NCBI GenBank assembly: GCA_022577435.1
Contig: JAKOON010000021.1
Span: forward strand, 3,574,501 to 3,638,500
Length of the DNA: 64,000 bases
Source: Embiotoca jacksoni
Taxonomy: Eukaryota > Chordata > Actinopteri > Embiotocidae
Direction: 5' to 3'
A model generated the notes under the pieces. The model saw only the letters and a list, made by a program, of their open reading frames with translations, was not told the DNA's origin and searched no databases. Of the stretch, positions 22,571 through 35,100 are shown piece by piece; within the stretch, counting starts at the first letter, position 1, and every line of letters begins with the position of its first letter. Both the position numbers and the translations under genes were made by a program.

Positions 22571-25500
22571 TCAGTGAGTGGCCAGCTCGGGCTCTGTGGC
22601 GCGCGTGCTGTAGCCATTGGCAGGCTGCAGCAGTGTGTCGCCATCCGTCTGGCGCTCCTTAGCTGCGGATGAGGCTGAGCGCGGTCTCTGAGAACGGGAG
22701 GTGCCCATGAAAAGTCGCAGGGCACCCCTGCAAATTAGGGAGAACCAGTAGAGCTGGGGCGCCATGAGCAGAGCAGCGCCGAGGTTACAGTGCCAGGGCA
22801 CTGACAGGGGAACCATGTGGAAGGGAATGGACGCGTACCTGGATCCAAACAGAGCACATGTAAAGGACCGTAAACACGTGTTCTGAACCTTATTTCCACA
22901 ATCCAAGATAAAACACCAAGTCTCTGTGCAAGTTACTGACCCCAGCTCAGCGAGACAGCAGAACAGAGATGGAAAGAAGGACATACCTTCCATAGACGTA
23001 GTAGAGGTAAGGGAAGAGTACGACTCGACAGATGAAAAAAGTGATCAGCATAAGAGCCCCATTCACTTTGTGCAGGAGAGTGTGTTGCTGTTTGTACTGA
23101 GAGCGGGGGAAAAAAAAACAGAGAGAGAGAGAGGGAGGAAGAGAAGCAAGCAGTACAGTTTGGTGAAAGCCGCCAATGTTATTCTTCTTTGTTATATTGT
23201 TAATTCTAATATTGACACATTTGTTATTACGATCTGCATGGCCTGAACTTGAGGTGATGGAGAGCCCAGCGTCACATGCTGCTGGTTGGTAACTGGCTGG
23301 TTTCTACAGGAGGCTTTTCTTTAACATTCTCAATTGTTTAAAGCTAAAGTTTTATCGTAAACAGTCAACCTGCCTCAGTGAGATAACAGTGAGCACAAAT
23401 GTACACACATTTCTTTCCAAAAGGTTTTCCTCTTCCTCAAGCCTTGGGCTTCAGGTTATCTTTTTTTTAATTCTACAAGAGTGGAGCTCTATGAGGCCAC
23501 AGCTTTTGTTGTTTATCAAACGGCCACATGCACTGTTGTCAGGGATGGGAGGGGCAGGGTGCTAAGTGATAGAGGGGAGAAGGACAAGCTGATATTGTAT
23601 CTGCTGAATATCCGGTCTAAATACTAGGGGCTATATTCAGAGGCTAACAGCTGTGAGAGCCTCAGTGGGGTGGGGGGGGGTGGGGGGGGGGGTGACAAGC
23701 AGAAAGCAGTGGAGAGGGACAACCTTCACCCGGACGCTGAAACATTGTACATACATCCATAAAAACCTAAAACAAAGCAGGGTGGGGGGTGGTGGGGGTG
23801 TGAGTCCTACAGCGTGTATTCATGTGAACTGTGTTACCAATTAAAGACGGATGTTTCTGACAGTGCAGTACGTGTAAGATGCAGCTGACAGGAGCCGATG
23901 GCCATGAACAAGCTGCATACTGGGAATGACCGGAAATATATTCTCCAATGAATTAAAAGGGAGAAAAAAAAGTGGAGAGTGCAGAAAGAACTTTAGTGCG
24001 ACACATGCACATGCAACAATGCATTGAAATCTTCTTTCAGACTGAACTACGACACTTACCTGGATGAGGATTTTTCCTAAGCAAACAGACGGAGTGCTGA
24101 GCTCAGCCATGAACATTATACCCTGGAAATAATCTCCCTTTCCATGTCGGAAGAACTAGAAAGAGAGAAAGACCTTGATTATTTGTCGGCAATTACAGCT
24201 CTGTTTCTTTGTGGACTTTTTTTTTTTTTTTTTTTTTTTTAATACATTTGCAATTAATATCCTTCTATAAGTACATGTTTAGCTGGAGATTTTTCAAGAC
24301 TTAATTCTTGCATTCTTAGAGACTAATATGTATATAGTGTTAAAAATGCGATCTCTGAGTTCATTTCCAAGATGTTATAACACAAGGTTGACTGCACCAC
24401 TCAACATATCTTCACACAGCACTCTCAGACAAAAACGCGTCTATTTAGTTTGTCTCAAAATTTGAAAAAAAAGAAAAGGGTATGTTTCTTTTTGATAAAC
24501 ACATTTTCAGGTTTAGATATGACAATAATAACCAAGTGGGTATAGTCGCAGATTGATTTATACTTTTCTTGCCTCACTCAAATCACAGCTTAACAGAAAG
24601 AGCAACGTGTGACAGTTACCACAGAGACGGGGAAGCAGACGGTGACCATGACAACGTGGTGCAGCACCATGAGGAACTCGCGGCGCAGGTAGCTGGTCAG
24701 CGCCGAGCTCATGTGCTGGGGTGCTGCCGAGGCCTCCTCGTGCCCTTTGACCCGCAGCTTGTACCAGTAGCACATGAACATTGCGTAGATGTCATACACG
24801 AAGTAGGGAACAGCAAACATGATGTAAGTGCTAGTAAGCCAATGCCTGTGTGAAGAGGAGGAAAAGGTGGCATTAAAAAAACTGAAATAACTGATTTTGA
24901 TTGAACAATGAGAGAACAACAATAGTTTGTTAACAGCCAGAACAGAACTTCTCCAATACTACGTTTGTCTGCCAAGTTGTAACTAAATCTCTATTTGCTA
25001 CACCGTGTATATAAAATCCAGCGCAGGGACAACCTTCAATAAAGAAAAGCCTGTGCCTTCTGCTTTCTAAAAAAAAAAAAAATCTCAATAGAATCAATCT
25101 CACCTCAGTGTCTAAAAAAAGAGACAAAATGCTTGGGGCAGTTTGAAGGAGAAAAAAAAAAGTTTAGGCAGAGCCGAATTCAAACCTACGTAATACACTC
25201 TTACACAGCACCTGACATTTAAGGCTATGTGTCCAGGCATCAATGTCACACTGAGTGTTGCCTTCACATTAAAATTTTGCTGAGGTATGACTAAAAAAAA
25301 AAAATCCAAATGCCTGTGTCCTTTAGCGTGGTGCATCCTGAAACCTGGAAAAGATAAATCCTGACAGCCGAGTTGTGACACGCATTAAAAGACAGGACAG
25401 GCAACAGAATATAATCCGATGATGCCTTTCTTGACTTACTGGTCCTCAATGATGTCTTCACAGGAGGAAGCAATGATGTAGCCAGCTGAGGAAGCCATGA

Positions 25501-26040
25501 CTGCCTGAACTGATGACACCAACCTGGGAGCAGAGAATGGTGCATAATTATCATTAGCCAATGTGGTGAAGGGTTTTAAATTGTTTAATTAACACTTGCT
25601 AAGAAAGTAGTGCTCTTAGGCATTTCTGCAGAAACAATACAGCTGAAAGCACTTGGTTAAAATGACCTTAACTGCAGCCATAACAACCTGCCATACCTGG
25701 GAGTAAAGCAAAATACTCCATGGGGATTAAAGCAAAAAAAAACCAAAAAAAACTTCAATGCCAATGCAGAAAATACACAATTTATGTGCTACAACGTTTG
25801 GGGGTCACGGAGTCGTCATAAAAGTTCGACAGTGTGAGTTTCTAAATGACTTGTCTGCATCTACAAGGTGTGTTAAGAGCACTCGGTAAATAAAACATGT
25901 TTCAGAAGGACTCGCCTGGCCGACACAATGACTGCATCTCCCTCGCTCCACCTCAGTGCTGGGATGGACTTCAGACATTGTTTGGACAGCAGGAAAAGGC
26001 CTGGAAAGAACACGGACCCAGCAGCTAGGATGCTCAGCAT
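22571..26040 (-). CDS. tlcd3b: TLC domain-containing protein 3B (TLCD3B / FAM57B), six exons
   Basis: TLCD3B is a multi-pass endoplasmic-reticulum/Golgi protein with a TRAM-LAG1-CLN8 (TLC) domain, implicated in ceramide synthesis and adipocyte differentiation; human mutations cause cone-rod dystrophy (family knowledge). Exons: 26040-25916, 25523-25440, 24845-24620, 24155-24060, 23096-22987, 22838-22571; 909 nt, 302 aa (human 274). All phases fit. Landmarks are the N-terminal hydrophobic FFPGLFLLSK, then ALRWSEGDAVIVSARLVSS, the TLC core with FAVPYFVYDIYAMF, FLMVLHHVVMV (the HH pair) and MAELSTPSVCLGKILIQ, VVLFPYLYY and LGAALLMAPQLYWF. A hydrophilic Ser/Arg/Thr tail of about 45 residues follows and accounts for the extra length. 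The first intron uses a GC donor (AG/GCGAGT) rather than GT. An acceptor-like CTCGGACAG just before the ATG suggests an upstream non-coding exon. Confidence 0.95.
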
Positions 26041-27941
26041 GGTCCCCGGCGATCTGTCCGAGAGGCAAAAAGTTCAGCAGGCAATCTGGCGCTGGAGATC
26101 CTGTTGCTCTCTCCCCTCTTTGGAAAAACACAAAAACATCACACAGTGAGAAACGGTTCATTTTGATCTGGAGACCCGCAACTCCCTTACATATGCGTTA
26201 GGCCTGCACTTACTAAGATAACAAACGCAGCACGTAATCAAAGTCCCAACACGTGGCAGCGCAGGATCGCAGCTTTACTGACTACGTAAAGGAAGAGGTT
26301 TAAGTCAGGCAGGCACAATGTGGAAATCAGCTTCCTGTTATTAAGGTGAAAGAGGACAGTGCGTTGGCTTGAAAGCAGGGAGACTATATAACTGCTGAGT
26401 ACACCGACGGGGGCAGAAAAGCCATCTGATGACATTGCCAGGGTCAGTCACTTCCCCCCCATTTATTCCTACGGGCTACCATGCGCTACCGCCACGCGGC
26501 TTTGCTTACACCGGACTGGCTGACTCATTAAAAAAAAAAAAAAGTTGGAAGTCCATTAGCGAAATACGCATTGCGCTATTTTTTGTTTTTTTAAATCCTT
26601 TACGTCGATAAATCTCGACATGACTCGGGCTGCTGCTGCTCGTAGAAACCCGCGGTCGAGATTTGGTGGCTGGCTAATAACCACAGAGGCGAACGAGAGA
26701 GAGAGAGACGGGGCTGTGTTTGAACACGAAAGTTATTCCGGTGACGTTATCGACGCCGACAAGCCAAAACTGTCCCATTTTGCACGTCAGCCGAAGCAAC
26801 TTTTGTTAATTTGCGCCCATGTGCAGTCCGAGGGAGCACATGTGAACCCGACCTGGTCCCGAACCACCGCTAACTTTAGCTTCCCGTCAAAACACGATAA
26901 CGACTAAAGCTACAAGTAAGGCTTTATCCTTTTTTTTTTTTTTTTTTTTTTAAATGTTAGAAAGGGGAAAAACCCGGGCAAAGCGTTTCGTCTCGGTGAA
27001 CAAGACCGACATGTCCCCTCTTCACCCGAGCGGCACGTCGGGACCGTCTGCGCCGTTGAGTCGCTGCTAACAATGACGCTAAGCTACCGTTAGCTGAGAA
27101 AACGTAGCACGGCGGTGAGTCACCGCCGGTTTAGTTAGCAACCGATTTCCGTTTCGACCCCCCCAAAAAAAAAAATAATAATAATAATCAAACTACAATT
27201 AGGAAGATGATGACACCCAAACAGGACGCGTAACACCGTAACGCGTCCCCCCCGTCGGAGGGTCGTTAACTCATTCGCGTTTAACCGTTTTGTTAGCCTT
27301 GTTTGTAGCACTTAGCACGTAGCGACTGAGCTAACCGTAGCTAACGGGGGGGAGGGGGAGGGGGGGGGGAGACGGAGTTTACACATGTTTAAAATACACG
27401 GAAAAAAACAAATAAATTAAAAAAAAAAAAAAAATCCAATGCAACATTTACACAGCGACTCTGCGGGAGTCCAAAGTCAGCGGCCGGTCGAGAGTCGCGT
27501 CCTGCAAAAAGCGTGTGGAGATGTCCCGGGGGTCTCCGCCTCGATGATCCGCATGTTTATGTGGCCGCTTCAATGTCTGAAGGGGAGCAGCAGCGAGCTA
27601 ACGCTAGCGTGCAGCGACTCAAAAGATTTAAAACAAAAAAATAAAATAAATTTAAAAAAAAAAAAAATTAAAAAAAATCGGGATCGCTGGCAGGTCGTCT
27701 GGGAGCGTTAACGGACCGGCTTTTTACTATCTGAAGTCAACTCAAGCGAAACCATCTGAACCAGGTGTTAAAAGTGACGCTAGCTGGTCCAGCCGCTGGT
27801 GTCCTCTTGTCCTCTTGTCCTCCTCATCTGTCTCTCAGCAGCAGAGCAGAAGAGATGCCGCTGACTCCCAGATGCAACGTCGCACTCAACGCAGCCGGAC
27901 TGCTGCGCCAGCTCCTTCCTCACAGGTCCGGGCGGCAGCAG

Positions 27942-27966
27942 CAGCAGCAGCGGCGGCGGCGGCGGC
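27942..27966. repeat. CAG/CGG triplet repeat in a CpG-rich region upstream of TLCD3B
   Basis: About five CAG units run directly into five CGG/CGG-like units on the plus strand. The block lies about 1.9 kb upstream of the TLCD3B start codon, in CpG-rich sequence, so it could fall in a 5' UTR exon or promoter. The short open frames through it on both strands match no known protein. Confidence 0.8.
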
Positions 27967-28141
27967 TCCTCACGGCATGACGAGGATTTATCTGCACCAG
28001 TCACAGCGCTGCATTTTTTTTTTTGTGCAATTTTGTTTGTAAATTGCTTGTTTTCTATGCAGAGAAAGGCTGAATGGATCCCACACGGAAAGGAGGCCGA
28101 CTAGTCCACCTGCAGTATCCAACGTGTCCGCTCAAAAGCAG

Positions 28142-28177
<36 letters not shown>

Positions 28178-30540
28178 TTCAAAAGCCGGCGTTTGTGGAT
28201 TTAATTCAGAAAAAAAAATCCTTGTGAAAAGAATACAGACAGACGGGGGGGAAAGGCCTTAGTCGTTTAATTCTGTTTGTGTCAGTAAAGATATTGACAG
28301 GATTTGTAAATAAATTCTCTTACCTGCACGTAATCAGAATGCTTAGTGTGTTTCGAGGCTCATAGTCCTGTCCTTTTTTTTTTTTTTTTCCACACTTGCA
28401 ACCTTTGACACGGAGACCTGCAGATTACAGGACAGTCAATGCAACTTTGTTCAGGCTTTTTTTTTTGCAATGATAACCTCGCTTTGTCCTTTCGGGTTAA
28501 AGGGTAACGCAGGCTTGCATTGTTGAAACAAATGTCAAAATCTCCTATAGTAGATACTGTGTGTCCTCCCCAGCCCATCCTGGTGACCATCTCCAATAGT
28601 TTGCTCAAAGCTTGTGCAGGGTAGTAGTAAGAACAAACGAGGACATGCAAATAAATACACGTTATAATAAAACTGAAAATCAATTTTCCACAAGTTTATG
28701 AACTTAAGTCAGTTTTAGAGACGGATGTATAATCTTCAAAACTAAATAAAAGTAGGCAATATAGAGTTTTATTGGGTCAAAAAGTTTCCATAATAAGAAA
28801 AGCAAGGTTTCATGCTGGAGGGAGGTTTTGTTTTACAACCTGGCAACCCAAAGTTGTTATTACTAATGCCTTATACCTGATCAGTAAAGCATTTATTAAC
28901 TATTATTAAAACTGTTGTTTACAGCTATGAACCCGTTTAGAAATGTGCCCTATTAGATTTGAAATGCGGTAGCAAAGCTTACGTGGTACTTAGTAAGAAA
29001 TATTTAAAAAAGGCTTACAAACAATTAATAATTAATCTCAACCTCCTCCAGTTTATGACTAGCAAGCAATGTTAAAGATTTAAGAGATTCTAAAAAAACA
29101 CTTTTTACAAATCTTTAAATGCTATGTTACATTTCTACTCACCGGACATACAGCTCTGATGTTGGAATAGAAACAGTCTTGTCTAAAAAGCCCTCAAAAA
29201 GTTCTGCAAATGAAATAAACATTTGTCTCTCAGATTCCAAGAAATGGAGATGATGTTTAAGTAGAAGCCACATAGCTTTTTAATATCAGTGTTTAATGTT
29301 AAGTGCATTTCACGAGTTATAGTTACTTTAACTGGTTTTGGTGGGCCTACTTTTCTTTAAATGGTCTCATCAACTTTTAATTTCAGTGTGTATTTTATTG
29401 TATTTTCCTGAAATACAATAATAAAACACAATAATGTGAAGAATGTGTCTGAACTGTTCTTTTAGCTTTACAGTACAGTGATACTGACACAATAGATAGC
29501 TTCTGCATAGTTCATTTTGGCTGTGTAAATGAAGTTTACTTTGAATGAGTATTTTTGAACACATGAGCACGATGATGTTTCTAGAGAGAAAAAGGGATTC
29601 ATGTCTTCAGTCTGTAAGAGACTCAAAGTAGCAAAAATCAGGAACTGCTGCACTTTCAACACTTCTAGTAATATGTTGAGTAGCTACGTTTGAATCAGTC
29701 AACTTTTATCAGGCATGTCTTGTGTGAACATTCACTAAATTGACCCCACACCCTGTTTTCAGGTTATAAAATGATATCCAAAAACCCTACTGATTTTTTT
29801 TGAAGATTGTGGGGGAACGTTTTTGTAACTTCTGTTGTGGTTGTTTCACATTTTGATTCACAACATGCAAATGAAGCATCTGGATGCATCCAAAATGAAT
29901 AACTGTGAGCTTACGTCCAGACCAATCGTATTGAGTCGTGGATGTGGAAAAAGTGAATGCAGTTTTATTACTTTTTGTGTTACCTAATTATGGATTCCCT
30001 TTGTCATCCTTTGTATGATATAGTTATGTGTGTTTTTTGTCTTGAAGGGTTCTTGTGAATGTGATTCCTAAATAAATTATTATTTATCATCCTTACTCTC
30101 TGTTGAAGTAGGTGAAATGATCAGCACACAACACAAAGCCTGTTTAATCTTTTTACTTTAAATTGTCCAAATTACAAAATAATAACATGATCTCTACTTC
30201 ATCTACAAAATAACATAATATTTATGACTGTAGTAAGCATCATTGATTTTTTTGCTCTAACAACCTTTTAGACATGCATACTGTTGAGAAATATAAAAAT
30301 ATAAATATAAATACATCCCATTAATATTCTTAATGAATCCATGACTAAGATTTGAGATATTTTATCATAAAAGAATTAAAATGCAGTTGAGTACAATAAG
30401 GCATTAAGATGTATCACAAGAGCTGTACAGAATCCTAGAGTAGAGGTATTATTTTTTTTCTTAGTGTAATGGAGGAAACCTAAAATTAATTTGTTGTAAA
30501 TTACTAAATTTTCTCAACAGGAAGAACACATATCCAAAGA

Positions 30541-30626
30541 AAAGAGAAGAAAAGAAAAGAAAAGAAAAGAAAAGAAAAGAAAAGAAAAGAAAAGAAAAGA
30601 AAAGAAAAGAAAAGAGAAAAGAAAAG
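30541..30626. repeat. (AAAAG)n pentanucleotide array, about 16 units
   Basis: A near-perfect AAAAG array with a GA-rich margin at each end. On the minus strand, the probable sense strand of the MAZ 3' UTR if that UTR is long, it reads CTTTT. Arrays of this purine type expand in other vertebrates. Confidence 0.95.
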
Positions 30627-31756
30627 ACGCCTACGAATTTAAAGATAACATATTAACACAAAAAGCACTCCAGTACAAAACCAGGATTTGTTTACAGCAT
30701 ACCGAGTGGTGTTGTCAAACTCCCGTTGTACCTTTTTGCCTGACTGGTGACTTCAGAAGTCCTGTCGACACCACACATCACTCACAATAGAACTCAAAGC
30801 AACCAAAATGTCCAACGGACACATGGCCATTCTTCACATGATTAATGTAAGAACTATAATGACTTGCGTTCAACACATTATGTGCTATACAGAGAGTTAA
30901 ATGACTAAATCTAATGCATAAGTTCCACTCATTGGACTGGTACATATAGAGAAAACAAAGGACTATGGCAATGACAGTTACAATCAAATGAATGGCCAAC
31001 AATGATAAAAATGTCTGAGTAAAATCAACACTTTTATAAATATTATTGTTTACAGCCAACTAACTTAGTGGAACTGCATAAAGTTTCTTTTGTCATGACA
31101 GCTCCCTAACAATAAGCATGACTGAGCTAGCTGGTTTTCATGCAGAAGGTAGTTCTCAGGTGCAAGAATTGCCATGTCCGAAGCTGAAGTGTTGATTAGC
31201 AGTTGTTTCTTCTTTTTTTTTTCTTAAAGGCCAGACCCAGAGAGGAAGACTCAGAGCAAGACAATCCAAGAAATCCACAACCCATTTTGATCATTACTGA
31301 ATCCAACAAAAACAGTTTAAGGTGCTTGAAGCTCCTGAACTCTCTTCGTGTCTCTGTACCTTTAGAAAACAAAAGAACAAGTACATCCCACAGTTCCATA
31401 CCAACGTGTATGGTCTTCTGTCCTGATCTAGAAATATCCCACTAGTAGAGACATAAAAAACTAGCTTCAAATCAAATGTTGATCTTAACTGTGTGAACAT
31501 ACGAGCTAACATGCGAGAGGAGCCCAGACTTACGCACACCCAAACACACAACTTCCCTTCTAATGTTTTTTTTTTTTTCTTTTTTTTCTTCGTTTTGTTT
31601 TCTGAGAGCTAATCTCTTCTTGCTACGTCTTAACGCAAGCCATTTGGATTCTTAGTAAGTGAGCTGCAAGATGGAGGTATAAGATCAGAGCTGGTGAGAG
31701 ATATACAGTACTTGGTGCACTTGCAGAGAGCAGCCAATGCCAGGGTTGACGGGGAG

Positions 31757-31760
<4 letters not shown>

Positions 31761-31795
<35 letters not shown>

Positions 31796-31800
31796 GAGGA
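31761..31800. repeat. (AG)n microsatellite
   Basis: About 14 AG units, an ACAG interruption and about five more AG units, downstream of the MAZ stop codon on its strand. Confidence 0.92.
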
Positions 31801-32193
31801 CAGAGAGGGGAAATTAATACAGTAGATGCTCACAATACCACAGTTTCATTGGAGTCTCAAATGCACAAGAGCATTCAGGAATATTAGGACAACACATCCA
31901 TGTTTGTCGTTAGTGTCAATGAACCTGCTGCAGCCACAAAATGTCCTTTTCTCGACTTCTGTTGATACGAATCTTCCTTTTTCTGCTTTTCTCTGGTGCT
32001 CCAGCTCTGCAGCTCCGAGGTGACACTCTCCTTGAGCGCTGACTGGTGTTAATCCCCCCCCCACCCTTAATCCTAACCTTACCTCTTGAGTGGGGATATG
32101 ACAAAAATGAAACGGCGTCTACGAGTAACTTCAACCTTCTCTAACCTTGCCCTCTGCTAAGGGACTGAGGTTTTACTGCTGAACTCTCTCCTG

Positions 32194-35100
32194 CTAACTG
32201 TGTTGCTGTGGTGCTGCAATGCTAGAGCAGTCTGTGACGAGCAGGTCCACCACCGTGTTACCGGTGACGTAGACGGTGGGTGCTGTCACCATGTTGCTAA
32301 GGGAGACAGAGCTGCCGGCAACCACGTTAGAGGTGATGGGGCTCGGGGCCCCCTGGTTGTTGCTATGGGTGCCCATGTGCCCCTGGAGCTGGGTGGGTGT
32401 CTTGCAGTGGACGCCACACAAATGGCAGACGAGTATGCCGCCAGAAGCCGTGCCGCCGAAGCCCCCCGGACTGTCCTTCCACTCCTGGCCGTGGTGCTTC
32501 TGGGCGTGGACACGAAGGTATGTCAGCGTGGTAAAACCTGACAGATGAGAGGAGAGCCAGGAGTTAGTTCAGCGGAAAATACAAAAGTTAACTCAATACT
32601 CAGACACGGCAAGATCCAAGCACATGTGGAAGCAATGTGGGTAACCAGAAAAACAGTGATGAACTGAAGTCTGATCTTAAATATGCAAAGTAGACAGACT
32701 GTCCACATGTGGTCCAACAGATATAGAACGTAACCAGTGAGCCAGAGACAAGACGATTAAGTGACAAAAACTTATCTTTGAGGAAAAGAATTCAATCTTG
32801 ACATGTTGATGTAATAGTATTACCTGTCATCTCTGTTATTTTTGTTATCTCTCTCTTTTCTTTTTTATTAATCCTCTTTTATTTCTTATCTTGTATGGTA
32901 GCACCTTGGGACCGTGAGAAATGTCATTTTGTTCAGCCGTGTATTTGTATGTGGATGAATGACAATAAAATCAACCATGAACTAATGGATTAGCACCTAA
33001 AGTCCCTCGTCTGACGTTTTTGGGAAACACTCTTATTCCCTTTCTTGTTGAGAGTTAAATCAGCAGATTGATACCAATCTCATGTGTCTCTGTTACATAT
33101 GAGGCAACAGTTGGTGAGCTTAGCTTAGCATCAGGGCTGGAAACAGCTAGCCTGGCCAATTCTGAAGGTAACAAAATCCCATGCGTGTAACTCTACAGAT
33201 CACTAATCAACATTTTAAATCTCATTTATTTAAGCCGGCCAAAACTGAAGTGCAGAAATGACAACTCATGGTTTTACATGGGAATGTGTGTCGGACTATT
33301 TCTCCAAAATCTTCTGGTAACTTTTTGTTTCCTTGAGGTTGCTAAGAAACCGGCAGGGACTTTTAGAAGTTACATTACATTTCATTTCATTTATCTGACG
33401 CTTTTATCCAAAGCGACTTACAATGAGCACATTTCAACCACGAGGGTACAAATTCAGAACAACAACAATCAAGAAAGTACAATTTTCTTCAAGAAAGCCA
33501 AACTTCAAAGTGCAACAAGTAAGTGCCATTTTAAGTGCTACTATTCAAGGTAAAGTCTGAAGAGGTGTGTTTTTAGTTTGCGGCGGAAAATGTACAGAGT
33601 TTCTGCTGTCCTGATGTCGCTGGTGAACTCATTCCGCCATTTAGGAGCCGTGACAGAAGACAGTCGTGATTTTGTTGAGTGTTTATCTCGCAGTGATGGA
33701 GCAACAAGCCGATTGGTAGATGCAAAGCGGAGGGAACGGGCTGGGGTGTAAGGTTGGACCATGTCCTGGATGTAGACTGGACCCGATCTGTTCGCAGCGC
33801 GGTACGCAAGTACCAATGTTTTGAAACGGATGCGGGCGGCTACTGGTAACCAGTGAAGGGAGCGGTTACTGCACTTATCCAAGAAATAGTCCGTGCACGA
33901 TCACTTAAACAGATCCTTAACCACAAAACAACAACAAAAGGCAAGTAAACAAAAACAATAAACCAGAAAAAAAAAAAGTGGACGTTGCAGTTCAGGGTTC
34001 GCATCTTAAACCTCGAGTTATGTGGACTCCAATGTCTGCATTTCTTTCAACACGTACCTAATTTAAGTCATTCCTGTTATCAAGTAATTAAAGGCAACTG
34101 TACATACTGCGGTTACAGAGATGGCAGGCGTGGTGCTGCGACTGGTTGTGCACCCTCATGTGATCTGTGATGTAAGCAGCTGACAGGAGCTTCCCACAGA
34201 TGTGGCAGGGCACCTTCTCTTCGTGGCGAATCATATGCGCACGCAAACGATCCTTGGTAGCAAAGCTGGACTCACAAGTCTGGAAAAAAGATGGAAATAA
34301 ATCGTGATTATACAGTAAAGAAACAATATAGAAAGAAAAGCCTGTAGACAGCAGGGTTTTAAAAGTTAACTTTTACATCATTTACAAGTCTTAATTTTTT
34401 TTAAAAAAAGCAACAAGCGTAAAATCTTAGTGACAGATGCAGAAGACCAAAAGACAACCACAGACTCATTTCAGTCATCAGTCAGAGCTCATACAGATGA
34501 ACTCGTCTGTAGAGGTTCATGGACAGTGTCTCCTGTCATTATCCAGCTTTGAGATGCTGCATGTAGACATAACAATTACAAAGCAGTTAGAACGAGCAGC
34601 TGTGTGTTCTCTGATTCACACAAATATGTACTTTATGCAGATCCGTTTCTATGGTAATAGTCCCCATGTTCATTTGCTCATGTCAGCGGATATGTGTGTG
34701 CGCGTGAGGCGGCTGAAGGTACAGATAGAAATGGGCCGTGGACGTAAACACGGTCATTGCTAACACGAATGGAGCTGCTGCGTGAGGCTGAAACACGAGG
34801 TAACCGTGACGTACGGGGCATTTGAAGGGCCGCTCCGAGGAGTGCACCTGTCTGACATGACTGTTCAGATGGTCCGGCCTTGAGGGGGGAAAAGACAGGA
34901 CAACGTATTAGAACAGGAGATGCTTCACGTGTTAATTACAGGTCTATGTTGTATGACTGCTGGGAACATTCGTCCCACGGTGTCACCTGGAGAAAGCCTT
35001 GCCACAGTGGGGGCAGATGTAAGGTTTCTCCACGCCGCCCTGGTGGGAGCGCACGTGGTGGCTCATGCGGTCCTTCCTCTTGAAGCGTTGCTGGCAGATG

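Larger units (their letters stand above)
26041..32193. other. Intergenic region between TLCD3B start and MAZ stop
   Basis: The first 2 kb (to about 28.0 kb) is CpG-rich on the upstream side of TLCD3B and probably contains its promoter and 5' UTR exon(s). It includes a CAG/CGG triplet block (27942-27966) and poly-A/T runs. From about 28.3 kb the DNA is AT-rich with no gene I can support. The part next to 32.19 kb is the MAZ 3' UTR; a minus-strand AATAAA at 29394-29399 is one possible end but would make a 2.8-kb UTR. An AAAAG pentanucleotide array (30541-30626) and a GA repeat (31761-31800) lie inside that putative UTR. A plus-strand AATAAA near 30070 has no gene attached to it. Confidence 0.4.

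Noticed and set aside
26620..26907. A 95-codon plus-strand open frame upstream of TLCD3B
   Set aside because: It lies in CpG-rich promoter-like DNA, has no known homologue that I recognise, and has no splice partners.
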